NCBI RefSeq assembly: GCF_002220865.2
Contig: NZ_NHRJ02000005.1
Span: forward strand, 1-64,000
Length of the DNA stretch: 64,000 nt
Origin: Paenibacillus xerothermodurans
GTDB taxonomy: Bacteria > Bacillota > Bacilli > Paenibacillales > NBRC-103111
Direction: 5' to 3'
Shown: positions 1-7,809 of the stretch, in pieces
Numbering within the stretch: the stretch's first letter is position 1
Layout of the letters: the number at the start of each line of letters is the position of its first letter
Notes under the pieces: model-generated
Database searches by the model: none
What the model was told of the DNA's origin: nothing
Seen by the model: only the letters and a program-made list of their open reading frames with translations
Position numbers and translations under genes: made by a program

Positions 1-98
1 CGCCGCTAATCTCACCCGAAGGTGAGATCCGCTCGACTTGCATGTATTAGGCACGCCGCCAGCGTTCGTCCTGAGCCAGGATCAAACTCTCCAATAAA
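1..98 (-). rRNA. 16S ribosomal RNA, 5' end (partial)
   Basis: The minus strand carries the universal 16S 5' segment. The 27F primer site AGAGTTTGATCCTGGCTCAG lies at 71-90, followed by the conserved region around positions 30-65 and the start of the first variable hairpin, which is cut by the window edge. The mature 5' end is placed near 98 by homology to Bacillus 16S. The remainder of the rRNA operon lies left of the window. Confidence 0.98.
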
Positions 99-180
99 TT
101 GCTGCGTTAGCAGCGGTCTATCAGCTAAGCTTGTCTTAAGCTCAAAAAACTAATGCTAGCGAGAATTTTCATTCTCTTTA

Positions 181-217
181 TTTTACACTCACTCGTTGTT
201 CAGTTTTCAAAGGGCAA
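181..217 (-). promoter_or_regulatory. rrn leader antitermination/processing element
   Basis: On the minus strand the leader contains the CTTTGAAAACTGAACAACG block followed by a GAGTGAGTG segment. This block is conserved before 16S and 23S genes in Bacillales and is associated with boxA-like antitermination and RNase III processing. It lies about 85-120 bases upstream of the mature 16S end, as expected. Confidence 0.7.
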
Positions 218-304
218 TATTGTTTCAAATCGCGCCATTATTGATTATTTTCAACAAAATCAAATTTCACTAATTTGATGATTTGTTTTAGCGGCGACTT
301 TTTT

Positions 305-334
305 AATATACCATATTCACCTAGCTAATTGCAA
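305..334 (-). promoter_or_regulatory. rrn promoter (proximal)
   Basis: Minus strand: -35 TTGCAA at 334-329, an 18-base spacer, and -10 TATATT at 310-305, with AT-rich flanks. Position and spacing fit the proximal promoter of a tandem rrn pair. Confidence 0.6.
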
Positions 335-414
335 GTGTTTATTTTAACCAACATACCAACACTGTATACAATTTCGCTCTTAAATGAATGGTGCCATTTT
401 TAGCGGCGAGATAT

Positions 415-444
415 AATGTATCATAGATCCAAGCATAAAGTCAA
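415..444 (-). promoter_or_regulatory. rrn promoter (distal)
   Basis: Minus strand: -35 TTGACT at 444-439, 18-base spacer, -10 TACATT at 420-415. With the proximal promoter about 110 bases downstream this gives the usual tandem P1/P2 arrangement of Bacillales rRNA operons. Bases 445-612, up to the thiG stop codon, show nothing else recognisable. Confidence 0.5.
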
Positions 445-612
445 GCATAATTGCGTAAATCTTTTTCACCGCTTAGAATACGAACGGAGCGATGCGTCTC
501 TGATGCCGCGCGCACCGCCGTTGTATCCACTTTAGATGATTTCGCGAGCCAGCTGAATGCGCGCACTAGTGCACATATCACCGCTAGAACGTGAGTCATA
601 CAAACCCAACCG

Positions 613-1386
613 TTACTCGATCATTCCTTCCAACGGGCTGCTTGCGGAAGCATAGCGTTTTTTAGCAATACGTCCGGCTAGGTAGCCTTTGCGTCCAGCG
701 TTCACTGCAAGCTTAAATGCTTCCGCCATCACAACAGGATCTTGAGCTCCTGCAACGGCTGTATTTAGAAGCACGCCATCCGCACCGAGCTCCATCGCTA
801 AAGCGGCATCGGCTGGTCCGCCGATGCCGGCATCAACGATAACAGGCACTTTGGCCTCCTCAATGATAAATCGCAGCTGGTTAGGATTTGCTATACCCTG
901 GCCGGAACCGATCGGTGAGGCGCCTGGCATAACCGCTGCCGCGCCCGCTTCCTGCAGTTTCCTCGCAAGAATTGGATCATCGGAAGTGTAGGGTAGTACA
1001 ATAAAGCCGAGATCCACTAATGTTTTCGTCGCCTCCAGCGTTCCGATCGGATCGGGCAGCAGTGTTCTTGGATCGCCGATCACCTCTACTTTGATCATAT
1101 CGCACAGTCCTGTCGCCTTTGCCAGTTTGGCAATGCGAACTGCTTCGTCCACGGTGAACGCGCCCGCGGTATTCGGCAGCAGAGTGAATTTTTTTAGATC
1201 AAGCGTTTCCAAAAAGTTAGGAGCGTCAGGATTATCGATAGGCAAACGACGAATGGCAAACGTCAAGACATCAGCCTCGGACGCCTCAACAGCTTTATTT
1301 TGAACATCCAGCGAATTGAATTTTCCCGTACCTAACAACAGCCGGGATTTGAATTCATATGGACCAATCTTCAACAGATCATTCAT
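613..1386 (-). CDS. thiG: Thiazole synthase ThiG
   Basis: ThiG forms the thiazole phosphate of thiamine from deoxyxylulose 5-phosphate, dehydroglycine and the thiocarboxylate of ThiS, in the cytoplasm. The 257-residue TIM barrel starts [20 protein letters not shown]. It carries the Schiff-base lysine context MIKVEVIGD, the phosphate-binding GSGQGI segment and the IVDAGIGG and GVLLNTA motifs. The start at 1386 is chosen because GGAGGT lies 9 bases upstream; the open frame continues further upstream only through a degenerate repeat array. It belongs to the TPP-riboswitch operon after thiS, but a repetitive spacer of 352 bases separates the two, which is unusual for a normally tight pair. No thiF or thiO is nearby, so ThiS adenylation must be encoded elsewhere. 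Confidence 0.96.
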   Translation of the reverse strand: MNDLLKIGPYEFKSRLLLGTGKFNSLDVQNKAVEASEADVLTFAIRRLPIDNPDAPNFLETLDLKKFTLLPNTAGAFTVDEAVRIAKLAKATGLCDMIKVEVIGDPRTLLPDPIGTLEATKTLVDLGFIVLPYTSDDPILARKLQEAGAAAVMPGASPIGSGQGIANPNQLRFIIEEAKVPVIVDAGIGGPADAALAMELGADGVLLNTAVAGAQDPVVMAEAFKLAVNAGRKGYLAGRIAKKRYASASSPLEGMIE

Positions 1387-1449
1387 AAGAGATGTACCTC
1401 CAACAAATTTATAATGGAAAACCCATAAACCTGCTGATGACATATGTGC

Positions 1450-1736
1450 GAGCTCACGTCCACACCCCACACCAAGGCACAGTCTATAGGAATGTGGATC
1501 ATTGCCGTGTCCCACAGCATTGACGGAATGTGGCGATTTGCCATATGCGCAGAAGCATGGCTGCATGTCACTTTTTGCCGTCTGCCACAGCGTTGATGTT
1601 ACGGTATTCGAACCGGATTGGTGAGTTACACGTGACTCATTGCCATTTGGACAGCGTTGATGAATGTGTTTCATTCGCGTATCACACTAGTCGCGCTGCT
1701 GAATGCAAATTGTCGTATGACACCAATTGCGATGAC
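1450..1736. repeat. Degenerate ~36-bp tandem repeats in the thiS-thiG spacer
   Basis: Read on the plus strand, at least six diverged copies of a unit beginning GAATGTGG.TCATTGCC and ending CACAGCGTTGATG can be aligned. Copies start near 1490, 1526, 1563, 1608, 1662 and 1701. The array fills the spacer from the thiS stop codon almost to the thiG ribosome-binding site. It keeps an open frame fused to thiG, but that frame has no RBS and no known domain, so I treat it as non-coding. Confidence 0.7.
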
Positions 1737-1738
1737 TG

Positions 1739-1939
1739 TCAGCCGCCGCCCACGAAATGGACGATTTCAAGACGATCCCCGTCCCGCAATGCCGTTATGC
1801 CATAGTCAGCGCGGTCGATGATTTCGCGGTTGAGTTCGACGACTAAAATTTTATGTTCGAGTTTAAATGACAATAGTAAATCCGATACGCTATTCACGTC
1901 ACACACTTGGCGAGCTTCGCCGTTGATAATTAATTGCAT
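1739..1939 (-). CDS. thiS: Sulfur carrier protein ThiS
   Basis: ThiS is the ubiquitin-fold sulfur carrier for thiazole synthesis; its C-terminal glycine is adenylated by ThiF, thiocarboxylated, and donates sulfur to ThiG. The 66-residue product starts MQLIINGEARQV and ends in the diagnostic VHFVGGG, so the Gly-Gly tail is present. The internal ATG at 1939 is preferred over an in-frame upstream one because the family starts here and a GGGGT motif precedes it. It is the first gene after the TPP riboswitch, about 240 bases downstream of the attenuator hairpin. Confidence 0.95.
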   Translation of the reverse strand: MQLIINGEARQVCDVNSVSDLLLSFKLEHKILVVELNREIIDRADYGITALRDGDRLEIVHFVGGG

Positions 1940-2179
1940 GGTCGACACCCCGCTTTCAACAATTAGGTTGAGAAAAGGCATATGCGCACGCCCGGGCAAA
2001 GTGAATAAAGTAGAAACAAATCCCGGCCGGCGCTAGTACGCCCGGCCTGTGTGCTGTTGATCAGCTGTCACAACAGTTCATATAAACTACTATCCGCACA
2101 GCAACTTCACGTACAATGCCATTAGAGCAGCCAATGTTCACAACTTGCGAGCCGGCAGCGCAACCAATCCCCGCGCAAT

Positions 2180-2207
2180 AAAAAAGTCAACCGCATATGG
2201 TTGACTC
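2180..2207 (-). terminator. Riboswitch-controlled intrinsic terminator
   Basis: On the minus strand AGTCAACC and GGTTGACT form an 8-bp stem with a 6-base loop followed by T6. It lies 45 bases after the TPP aptamer and before thiS, the usual expression platform for transcriptional attenuation by thiamine pyrophosphate. Confidence 0.85.
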
Positions 2208-2251
2208 TCGTAAACTCCAAGCTGGAAATCAGCGAGTTTTACATCCGTCCA

Positions 2252-2366
2252 CTTCCCTACGCTGGTATAATCCAGAAGCAAGTGCTAGCACGCCAATCAG
2301 GTTCCAAGGGTCAAGGAACTAAGCGTCCTTCTCTCAGCCTCGCATGGTGAGGCTCCCCTAGTGGCT
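2252..2366 (-). promoter_or_regulatory. TPP riboswitch (THI element)
   Basis: Minus strand shows the conserved aptamer segments in order: GGGGAGCC, GGCTGAGAGA, GACCCTTGGAACCTGATT, then GGATTATACCAGCGTAGGGAA. These match the THI-box consensus including the thiamine- and pyrophosphate-sensing arms. It controls thiS-thiG, predicting repression by TPP through the following terminator. Confidence 0.96.
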
Positions 2367-2384
2367 ATTCAGTTGTCCACAAAC

Positions 2385-2413
2385 AGTATACCAGAAAAAG
2401 GTATTATTGTCGC
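2385..2413 (-). promoter_or_regulatory. Promoter of the thiS-thiG operon
   Basis: Minus strand: -10 TATACT (2390-2385) with an upstream TGG, 17-base spacer, and -35-like GCGACA (2413-2408). Transcription would start near 2378, just ahead of the TPP aptamer. Confidence 0.5.
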
Positions 2414-2444
2414 GTAGAATCTTCTGACAAGCCGCATGCCAGGG

Positions 2445-2680
2445 TGTGCGCTGCTCGCCTGCGTGCCGGGTTCAGATGTGCTGCTCGCCTGCGTGCGCAG
2501 GTGCAAATGTGCTGCGCTCCCGCGTGACAGGTCAGATTGTGCTGCGCTCCTGCGTGACAGGTTAGATGGTGCTGCTCGCCTGCGTGCCGGGTTCAGATGT
2601 GCTGCGCTCCTGCGTGACAGGTTCAGATGTGCTGCACTCCCGCGTGACAGGTTCAGATTGTGCTGCTTTCTTGCGTGAGG
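2445..2680. repeat. 30-bp minisatellite, about 7.7 copies
   Basis: Tandem units of 30-31 bases, consensus GTGCTGCGCTCCTGCGTGAC followed by AGGTTCAGAT. Neighbouring copies differ at a few positions and two variant types alternate (CTGCTCGCCTGCGTGCCGGG versus the main type). The array lies about 60 bases past the stop codon of the ygxA remnant and ends shortly before the thi promoter. Because the unit length is a multiple of three, one plus-strand frame stays open; it is not called as a gene. Confidence 0.9.
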
Positions 2681-2742
2681 CTCATAGAGGAAAGAGCAAC
2701 GGCGAATCGCAGCCTATTCACATGCTATGAAATGTTTCACAG

Positions 2743-3450
2743 TCACACACCGGTATAGCGGATTTCCAGTTCATTCATCTGTTCATCTATCGTATAAATG
2801 ATTTCCTTGGCAAGTGACTTTTTGACCAACCATTCCAGCAGCATTGGAAGTTCCACACTGACGCCGGACAGCAAGTGATTCTGCTGCAGCTCAGGCAAGC
2901 TCCATGCCACATCCCGGCCGGACAGCACCCGGAGCAGCATTTGGCAGCAGCGCTGCATTTTGTTCATCACGGAAAATTCAGAGGCGAGCAGCACTAACTG
3001 CACTCGCTGCGTGAGCGTCTCATGGCTTGAGGTCAACTCTTCAAAGAGCTTATACACGCCAGGATTAATACTTTTCAGCTGATTCCACACGGTTGTTTTG
3101 GGATTGAAACCAGCTTCGATGATCACAATTTTGGCCCAATGCTGCAGAGCTTCCAACACATTATCGTATGCATCCGATATATGACCTTGCATAAGGTGTT
3201 CCTTGCTTTGCAAATATGTTCGCAAAAACTTGGAGAATTCGAGCAGCAGTAGGTGTTCTTTGGCGGCTGAAGGCCATTCCAGCTCATGCTGTAGGTCCTT
3301 CAGGTGAATGTCCCGATCCAGAAGAATCTCTCCTTTCAAGATCCAGTCAACGAGGTGGCGACTACCGATGGCAGATACATGTGCGTCTAGGCGGCCACAG
3401 AATCCACACCATGGTAGTCCTTCATATTTCTTGTCTGCCCACGTCGTCTT
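2743..3450 (-). pseudogene. ygxA: Truncated YgxA-like nucleotidyltransferase family protein
   Basis: The frame resembles the C-terminal two thirds of B. subtilis YgxA (nucleotidyltransferase-like, unknown role), for example VDWILKGEILLDRD, and the neighbours ygzB and perR match that genomic context. The in-phase open frame runs from a stop at 3451-3453 but has no ATG; the only candidate start is a TTG at 3339 without an RBS. About 90-100 N-terminal residues of the family, the nucleotidyltransferase core, are missing, and the sequence before GRLDAHVSAIG does not look like the family. I read it as a 5'-truncated remnant. A short functional protein from TTG cannot be excluded. Confidence 0.6.
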
Positions 3451-3580
3451 TTATATAATGTAACTGTTATCAGTTGTCACGTCGGGCCATGTGTTAATGA
3501 TGTTATGTACATAATTGTGCCTCTCTGCATCCGTGATACATCTTATTTCTACATGGCAGATCAGTTTCCTGCCTTGATTT

Positions 3581-3596
3581 TGTGACAAATATCACA
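3581..3596. promoter_or_regulatory. FNR/CRP- or Rex-type palindrome upstream of ygzB
   Basis: TGTGACAAATATCACA is a perfect TGTGA-N6-TCACA inverted repeat centred 34 bases before the ygzB start codon. In Bacillales this form is bound by Fnr, and the outer bases also resemble a Rex site. No regulator of either type is encoded in the window, so binding is inferred from the motif only. Confidence 0.45.
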
Positions 3597-3622
3597 TTTT
3601 ATTTTAAGAGAGAAGTGACGCG

Positions 3623-3973
3623 ATGAGATTTAAGTCCAGCAAAGTTAACGAGTTCCGTCTGTGGGGGCTGTTATTGACTATGGGCGGCATGCTGTTGATG
3701 ATCGCAGGGTTGGCCGGTATCGTATTTAACTGGGGAGCGGCGGGAAAAATCATAGCCGGTGCTTTCATGGTGATCGGGGCGATGGCGATGCTGGCCAGCA
3801 TGGGGGTGTATTTCTGGGCGGGTATGATGTCCACAAGCGCGACAGTAGTAGAATGTCCTGAATGTGGCAAGCCAACCAAACTATTAGGCAAGACCGACCG
3901 CTGTATGTTCTGCAAAACGATTCTTTCCCTTGATCCGAAGCATGATCCCAACGCGAAAAGCTTGGAACACTAA
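3623..3973 (+). CDS. ygzB: YgzB-like membrane protein (DUF2614 family)
   Basis: The 116-residue protein has two transmembrane segments (about residues 14-36 and 42-65) followed by a cytoplasmic zinc-ribbon-like tail with CPECGKPTK and CMFC. This is the layout of B. subtilis YgzB, whose gene neighbours perR and ygxA. The function is unknown. AGAGAGAAG precedes the ATG by about 8 bases. It is divergent from the ygxA remnant, with an FNR/Rex-like palindrome in the shared 280-base upstream region, and is followed by its own terminator. Confidence 0.85.
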   Translation: MRFKSSKVNEFRLWGLLLTMGGMLLMIAGLAGIVFNWGAAGKIIAGAFMVIGAMAMLASMGVYFWAGMMSTSATVVECPECGKPTKLLGKTDRCMFCKTILSLDPKHDPNAKSLEH

Positions 3974-3980
3974 AGAAAAA

Positions 3981-4025
3981 ACCTGGCTGCCTGAACCAGA
4001 TCGGTACGGGTAATCCAGGTTTTTT
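3981..4025 (+). terminator. Terminator of ygzB
   Basis: ACCTGG at 3981 pairs with CCAGGT at 4015-4020, followed directly by a T run. It lies 8 bases after the ygzB stop codon. Bases 4026-4111 hold nothing recognisable. Confidence 0.75.
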
Positions 4026-4111
4026 GCGTCAGCCTGCAAGGCAAATGAAATGGAAACGTAAAACGGTTGTAGTCGAAAGGTTGATGATAGCGTTTGTAAT
4101 GACGCGTAATG

Positions 4112-5848
4112 TCACTCATTTAACGCCTGCTGTATCAGGCTCCAGATCTTGGGGTTCTCGTAGCCCCTTCGCCAAGAGGCCACCCCGGCCAAGTCATACT
4201 TTTTGATTAAATCCATACGCGCTTTCATAGAGACCTCGTCCTCCAGCCAAATTCTGATGCGCTTGTTCCCCTCTTCGTACTCAACATAATTTTGCCCGGC
4301 TTCAGGCAGATATTGTGGGGTTAATTTTTTCTCCTCGATCGCTTTTTGCGGATTATCCATGAAAACGGCCCGCGAGCTGACTTTGGTTTTGCCGTTCACT
4401 CTTTCTTCTGTCCACACACGCGTGTAAAACGGTACCGACAATATCAGCTTGGAGGGTGGAACACTGTCTTCCTGCAGAATACGGGTGAGGCTCTTTTCCG
4501 CCCATGGAAGTGAAGCAACCGAGCCGGCGATTGGACTGCTCGCCCAATGCTCATCGTATGCCATAAGCATCATATAATCTACCGACTCGGCCAACGCTTT
4601 CCGGTCATAGAACATCGACCAGTTTTCACTGGTAGATTTGGGGGTGACATCGATAGACACGGTCAGCCCCTGCTCGTGCATTAGCGGTACCATTTCCCGC
4701 ACGAATTGCACCAGATTGTCCTTATCCTTTAGATTCACATTCTCGAAATCAATGTTAATGCCTTGGAGCGAGTACAACTGCGCAAAGCTTAGCAGCTGTT
4801 TGATCATTTTCATGCGCTTATCGTAAGTGGCCAAGGCCTCAGTGGTCTGCTTCGGCTCAAATCCATTGCTGAACAATCCCCAGACCTGAATATTCTGGCT
4901 GTGGGCCCATTTAACATACGCGGGGTCGGCGAGGTTTTTGAGGTTACCTTCACCGTCCGCGAGATGGAACCACGTTGGACTGACCACGTTCAAGCCGGGC
5001 ATGGGCGGGAATTGCGCAGGGTCCGGTGTTTTCGTGACAACCTGCTCCCAGGTCAGATTAAGCTTGCCATTTATCGGTCTCGCCGGAACGAACGCAGGTG
5101 GAAGTTTCTGTTCGGGAATGCTTTCCGTGCGATCCTGCATCAGGTGTTTTTTCTGAATGTAGCCCATATAGCCGTTTGTTAGCTGCACTTTAAACCAGTC
5201 TGGCTCCACGGCCCAGATCATGACATCCGCCTGCTGGTTCAGCTCGGCCAAAATCGGCGCTTTAATCAGCGGGCCGCTCCGCATGGGAATGGTTCTATCC
5301 GGTTTATTCGGGTATCCTATTGTTTTGCCCCATGTGATCGTGTCGCTGTCTTTGACCAAAATTACAGCTCCGGTGTCAGGCGACTCCCGTAATTCAAAGT
5401 GATACAACTGCTTAAGCGGTTCCATGGGCAGGTATAGTACATCGTTTGATTTTTCCAGCGGAAACTTGAGGTCAAAGGGTTTTTCATTGATCATGCCGGT
5501 CAATTGGCTGGTGCGCAGCCTAATCACTTTATCTTGTGTGGTGATAATAGTTGAATCGGTTGCTTCTTCATGTATCATGGTGGGATCCAGCAGCTCTTGC
5601 ACGGTTGTAAAAGGGAGCTTGAGGCTTTCCTGCGTTCCGATTGCGGATTGGTCCAGCATGACACCACGGTAGAACACCGGCTTCTCCAGTCCGTTGAAGT
5701 CGGGATTTTCATGCCGGCTGGTCGGCACGTATTGGTACCAGTAGAACACGGTCGCAGCGCTCAAAATCATCGCTGCCAGGACTAACATAAAAGGTGGTTT
5801 TCTTACTTTTCTTCGTTTGGTTCTTGGCACCCCGTAATCCGTCTCCAT
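4112..5848 (-). CDS. Membrane-anchored GH18-family glycosidase with SH3-like domain
   Basis: A 578-residue protein of the YaaH/YdhD-like GH18 group, probably acting on peptidoglycan or a related amino-sugar polymer. Order seen: basic N-terminus KRRKVRK, one transmembrane anchor (about 20-40), an extracellular stretch with stalk-like beta segments (about 90-190), an SH3-like region around MRSGPLIKAPILAEL to YMGYIQKKHL, then the GH18 barrel from about 265. The barrel has the catalytic segment GINIDFENV, with Glu as proton donor, followed by MMLMAYDEHW and GVASWRRGYEN. Start 5848 has GGGAGTG 5 bases upstream; the longer open frame lacks an RBS. Its stop faces the ygzB terminator. A spore or vegetative wall role cannot be decided from sequence. 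Confidence 0.85.
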   Translation of the reverse strand: METDYGVPRTKRRKVRKPPFMLVLAAMILSAATVFYWYQYVPTSRHENPDFNGLEKPVFYRGVMLDQSAIGTQESLKLPFTTVQELLDPTMIHEEATDSTIITTQDKVIRLRTSQLTGMINEKPFDLKFPLEKSNDVLYLPMEPLKQLYHFELRESPDTGAVILVKDSDTITWGKTIGYPNKPDRTIPMRSGPLIKAPILAELNQQADVMIWAVEPDWFKVQLTNGYMGYIQKKHLMQDRTESIPEQKLPPAFVPARPINGKLNLTWEQVVTKTPDPAQFPPMPGLNVVSPTWFHLADGEGNLKNLADPAYVKWAHSQNIQVWGLFSNGFEPKQTTEALATYDKRMKMIKQLLSFAQLYSLQGINIDFENVNLKDKDNLVQFVREMVPLMHEQGLTVSIDVTPKSTSENWSMFYDRKALAESVDYMMLMAYDEHWASSPIAGSVASLPWAEKSLTRILQEDSVPPSKLILSVPFYTRVWTEERVNGKTKVSSRAVFMDNPQKAIEEKKLTPQYLPEAGQNYVEYEEGNKRIRIWLEDEVSMKARMDLIKKYDLAGVASWRRGYENPKIWSLIQQALNE

Positions 5849-5909
5849 TGTTTCACTCCCACGATGATCGGCTATAGTATCTAGACGCCTTGAATTTCCA
5901 AATAGTTGC

Positions 5910-5953
5910 AAAAAAAATGCCTCAGACCTTGTTTGACAAAGGTTCTGAAGCAC
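5910..5953 (-). terminator. Terminator of perR
   Basis: Minus-strand hairpin with CTTCAGAACCTT pairing with AAGGTCTGAGG, followed by T8 at 5917-5910. It lies between the perR stop and the start of the GH18 gene. Confidence 0.75.
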
Positions 5954-5999
5954 GCGGGTTGGCCGCATGATTAACAGCGGTTTGCTCCGGTATGTAGCC

Positions 6000-6434
6000 T
6001 TAATGCTCTCTCACAGAGCAGCAATCTGCGCACAATCCATACACTTCGACACGGTGGCTTTTAACCAAGAATCCGGTTGTTAAATTTGCAGTTCGTTCCA
6101 GATCATCCAGCGGTTTGTACGGGAAATCTACCATCTTGCCGCAGCGTTCACATAATACGTGATAATGATCCGACATGTCGGCGTCAAAGCGGCTCGACTG
6201 GTCCCCGTATGTCATTTCTCGTATGAGTCCTGTTTCAATGAACACTTTCAAATTATTGTACACTGTGGCCACGCTCATGCTTGGAAAGCGCGGTGCTAAA
6301 GACTTGTAAATATCATCAGCCGTGGGATGCGTCATCGTGTTCATCAAATAGGTTAGAATCGCGTGCCTTTGCGGGGTCATGCGTACGCCAGTTGATTTCA
6401 ACTTTGTCAACGCTTGCGCCAAACGAGAGTTCAT
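6000..6434 (-). CDS. perR: Peroxide-sensing Fur-family repressor PerR
   Basis: PerR represses peroxide-defence genes and is inactivated by metal-catalysed histidine oxidation. The 144-residue protein has a winged helix (residues ~15-80, RMTPQRHAILTYL and SVATVYNNL). The regulatory metal site is visible as SRFDAD, HYHV and MVDFP. The aspartate in MVDFP, where Fur and Zur have Glu or another residue, favours PerR. The structural zinc site is CERC plus CADC. Context with ygzB and ygxA supports orthology. It has its own promoter and terminator, so it is monocistronic. A likely target, the trxB-glutaredoxin-peroxiredoxin operon with a Per-box-like palindrome, lies at 17473-19350. Confidence 0.93.
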   Translation of the reverse strand: MNSRLAQALTKLKSTGVRMTPQRHAILTYLMNTMTHPTADDIYKSLAPRFPSMSVATVYNNLKVFIETGLIREMTYGDQSSRFDADMSDHYHVLCERCGKMVDFPYKPLDDLERTANLTTGFLVKSHRVEVYGLCADCCSVREH

Positions 6435-6476
6435 GCTTTATTCACCGCCAAAGTATTCTTAAGAAGCTTTGGGTTT

Positions 6477-6506
6477 ATTTTAAGCGGCTTTGTTTCAATT
6501 TGTCAA
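6477..6506 (-). promoter_or_regulatory. perR promoter
   Basis: Minus strand: -35 TTGACA (6506-6501), 18-base spacer, -10 TAAAAT (6482-6477), giving a start near 6470, about 36 bases before the ATG. No convincing Per box overlaps it. Confidence 0.65.
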
Positions 6507-7152
6507 CGAAACTGGCGGTGCGAATGCTTGCATTTATGTTCCTTGCACGGTGTGTATGGAAATCGATCCGTAAACTAATCCAAATCTTGGGCAAGTTCAC
6601 TGGAGCTGCGTCCTTCACTTCCTCGTCGATTCCCGGAAAAACATAATCACCCCAATGATGATGAGTATAACTCCGCCTAAAGAGGATCCTAATATAGCAA
6701 TCTCGTTCGCCGACGCAAGCTGCGAGGTGACCGAACAGGCGCACACCTACGCATTCATCGCCCCACACTATGCGGTGGGGCCCACATGGAGAAGTGTTGT
6801 TTCATCGAGATTCAGTGGTCCAGTTGTGGAGATTGTCGGCGCTGTCGGATGCGCATGCTCCGGAAGTAGTTGGCCGTCTGCCGAAAGGTGAATGGTTATT
6901 CCGGGGACGCAGCGGTTATGGACATATCGGTGACGTCTTTGTGGCCTTTCATCTAATGAATGATTTCACGCATGTAGAAGAAGAGGATCGCATTGCAGTC
7001 ACCAGCGCCATCGCATCCAATTGAACGCTCGTTGTTGTCGAGGCCATACCTTGCGTCGCTGCATCTGCAAAGGGGATCTCCAGACGAGCTGTGGTTGCGG
7101 TGCGCAGCTCACGGAGAGTGGACGAAAACAATCAACGGCTGCCGCGTGAATT
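6507..7152. other. Gene-poor interval with possible decayed reading frames
   Basis: No recognisable gene lies here. Two traces are visible. On the minus strand near 6617-6730 a short frame encodes a hydrophobic segment, LGGVILIIIGVIMFF, ending RESTRK-stop with no credible start. On the plus strand, frames at 6770-7024 and 6993-7196 read protein-like (GRSGYGHIGDVFVAFHL; DELWLRCAAHGEW) but lack RBSs and are out of phase with each other, as in a frameshifted remnant. I do not recognise either family. Confidence 0.4.
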
Positions 7153-7623
7153 TCAATGATTATCAAGTGTATTCGCCGTTTTGTGAAACACGGTAAGCGT
7201 TATCCCAGGTGATATTTCCATTATTTGTCCAGGTGTATATCCGTGCTTGATGTACAGTCGAACGGCCGGTTCATTGTTGGTGCCGGTGGATACCTTGATT
7301 AGTGTGCCAGGCGCCGCACAGCTTTCGGCAAATTCAAGCAGCTGGCTGGCAATGCCCCGGCGGAAGTACGAAGGATGCACCATAAGCCTGCAGATGGTAA
7401 ATTCTTTAACGTTCTGTTTAAAGGAAATGGCTCCAACCAGCTGCTCATGCTCATAATATCCGAAAAAAAGCTCGCCGGAGTCCCTTAAGGTTTTCGGGGA
7501 ATCCCACAACGGGGGAATTTCCTTGAAGCCGATCAATCTGGCTTCAACGCGGTAGGATAGCTGCTGCAGCATAAGCAGTTCCAATACCTGCATGTTGTTG
7601 TTCAAATCGATTTGCTGAATCAC
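7153..7623 (-). CDS. GNAT-family N-acetyltransferase
   Basis: A 156-residue GCN5-related acetyltransferase; substrate unknown. The acetyl-CoA binding motif A is visible as MVHPSYFRRGIASQLLEFAE, preceded by the beta4 strand FTICRL and followed by the motif-B-like TNNEPAVRLYIKHGYTPG. The GTG at 7623 is preferred as start because GGGGGG lies 6 bases before it; an upstream TTG would overlap that RBS. It stands alone, downstream of the gat operon terminator. Confidence 0.8.
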   Translation of the reverse strand: MIQQIDLNNNMQVLELLMLQQLSYRVEARLIGFKEIPPLWDSPKTLRDSGELFFGYYEHEQLVGAISFKQNVKEFTICRLMVHPSYFRRGIASQLLEFAESCAAPGTLIKVSTGTNNEPAVRLYIKHGYTPGQIMEISPGITLTVFHKTANTLDNH

Positions 7624-7701
7624 CAGATCCCCCCACAACAAAAACTAGAAGACATGACCAAAATTATACAACAGCGCCATGCACCACGCCACTTTGATAC
7701 C

Positions 7702-7738
7702 AAAAAAAACAGCCTTTCGCACATGCGCGAAAGGCTGC
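7702..7738 (-). terminator. Terminator of the gatCAB operon
   Basis: Minus strand: CAGCCTTTCGCG and GCGAAAGGCTG form a long stem followed by T8. The 70 bases between the gatB stop and this hairpin contain a second, weaker inverted repeat around CCACGTGG. Confidence 0.85.
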
Positions 7739-7809
7739 TCGTATAGCACTTTACGTGGACTCCACGTGGTGGGACTGGAGTGCCACTTCAGTAACACTAC
7801 AGTGAGACG

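Noticed and set aside
1387-1674. In-frame N-terminal extension of ThiG of about 96 residues
   Set aside because: It encodes degenerate repeats, has no RBS, and ThiG has a normal start with GGAGGT at 1386.
2436-2678. Open frame of 80 codons with 10-residue repeats
   Set aside because: It is the translation of a 30-bp minisatellite; no RBS, and the frame stays open only because the unit is divisible by three.
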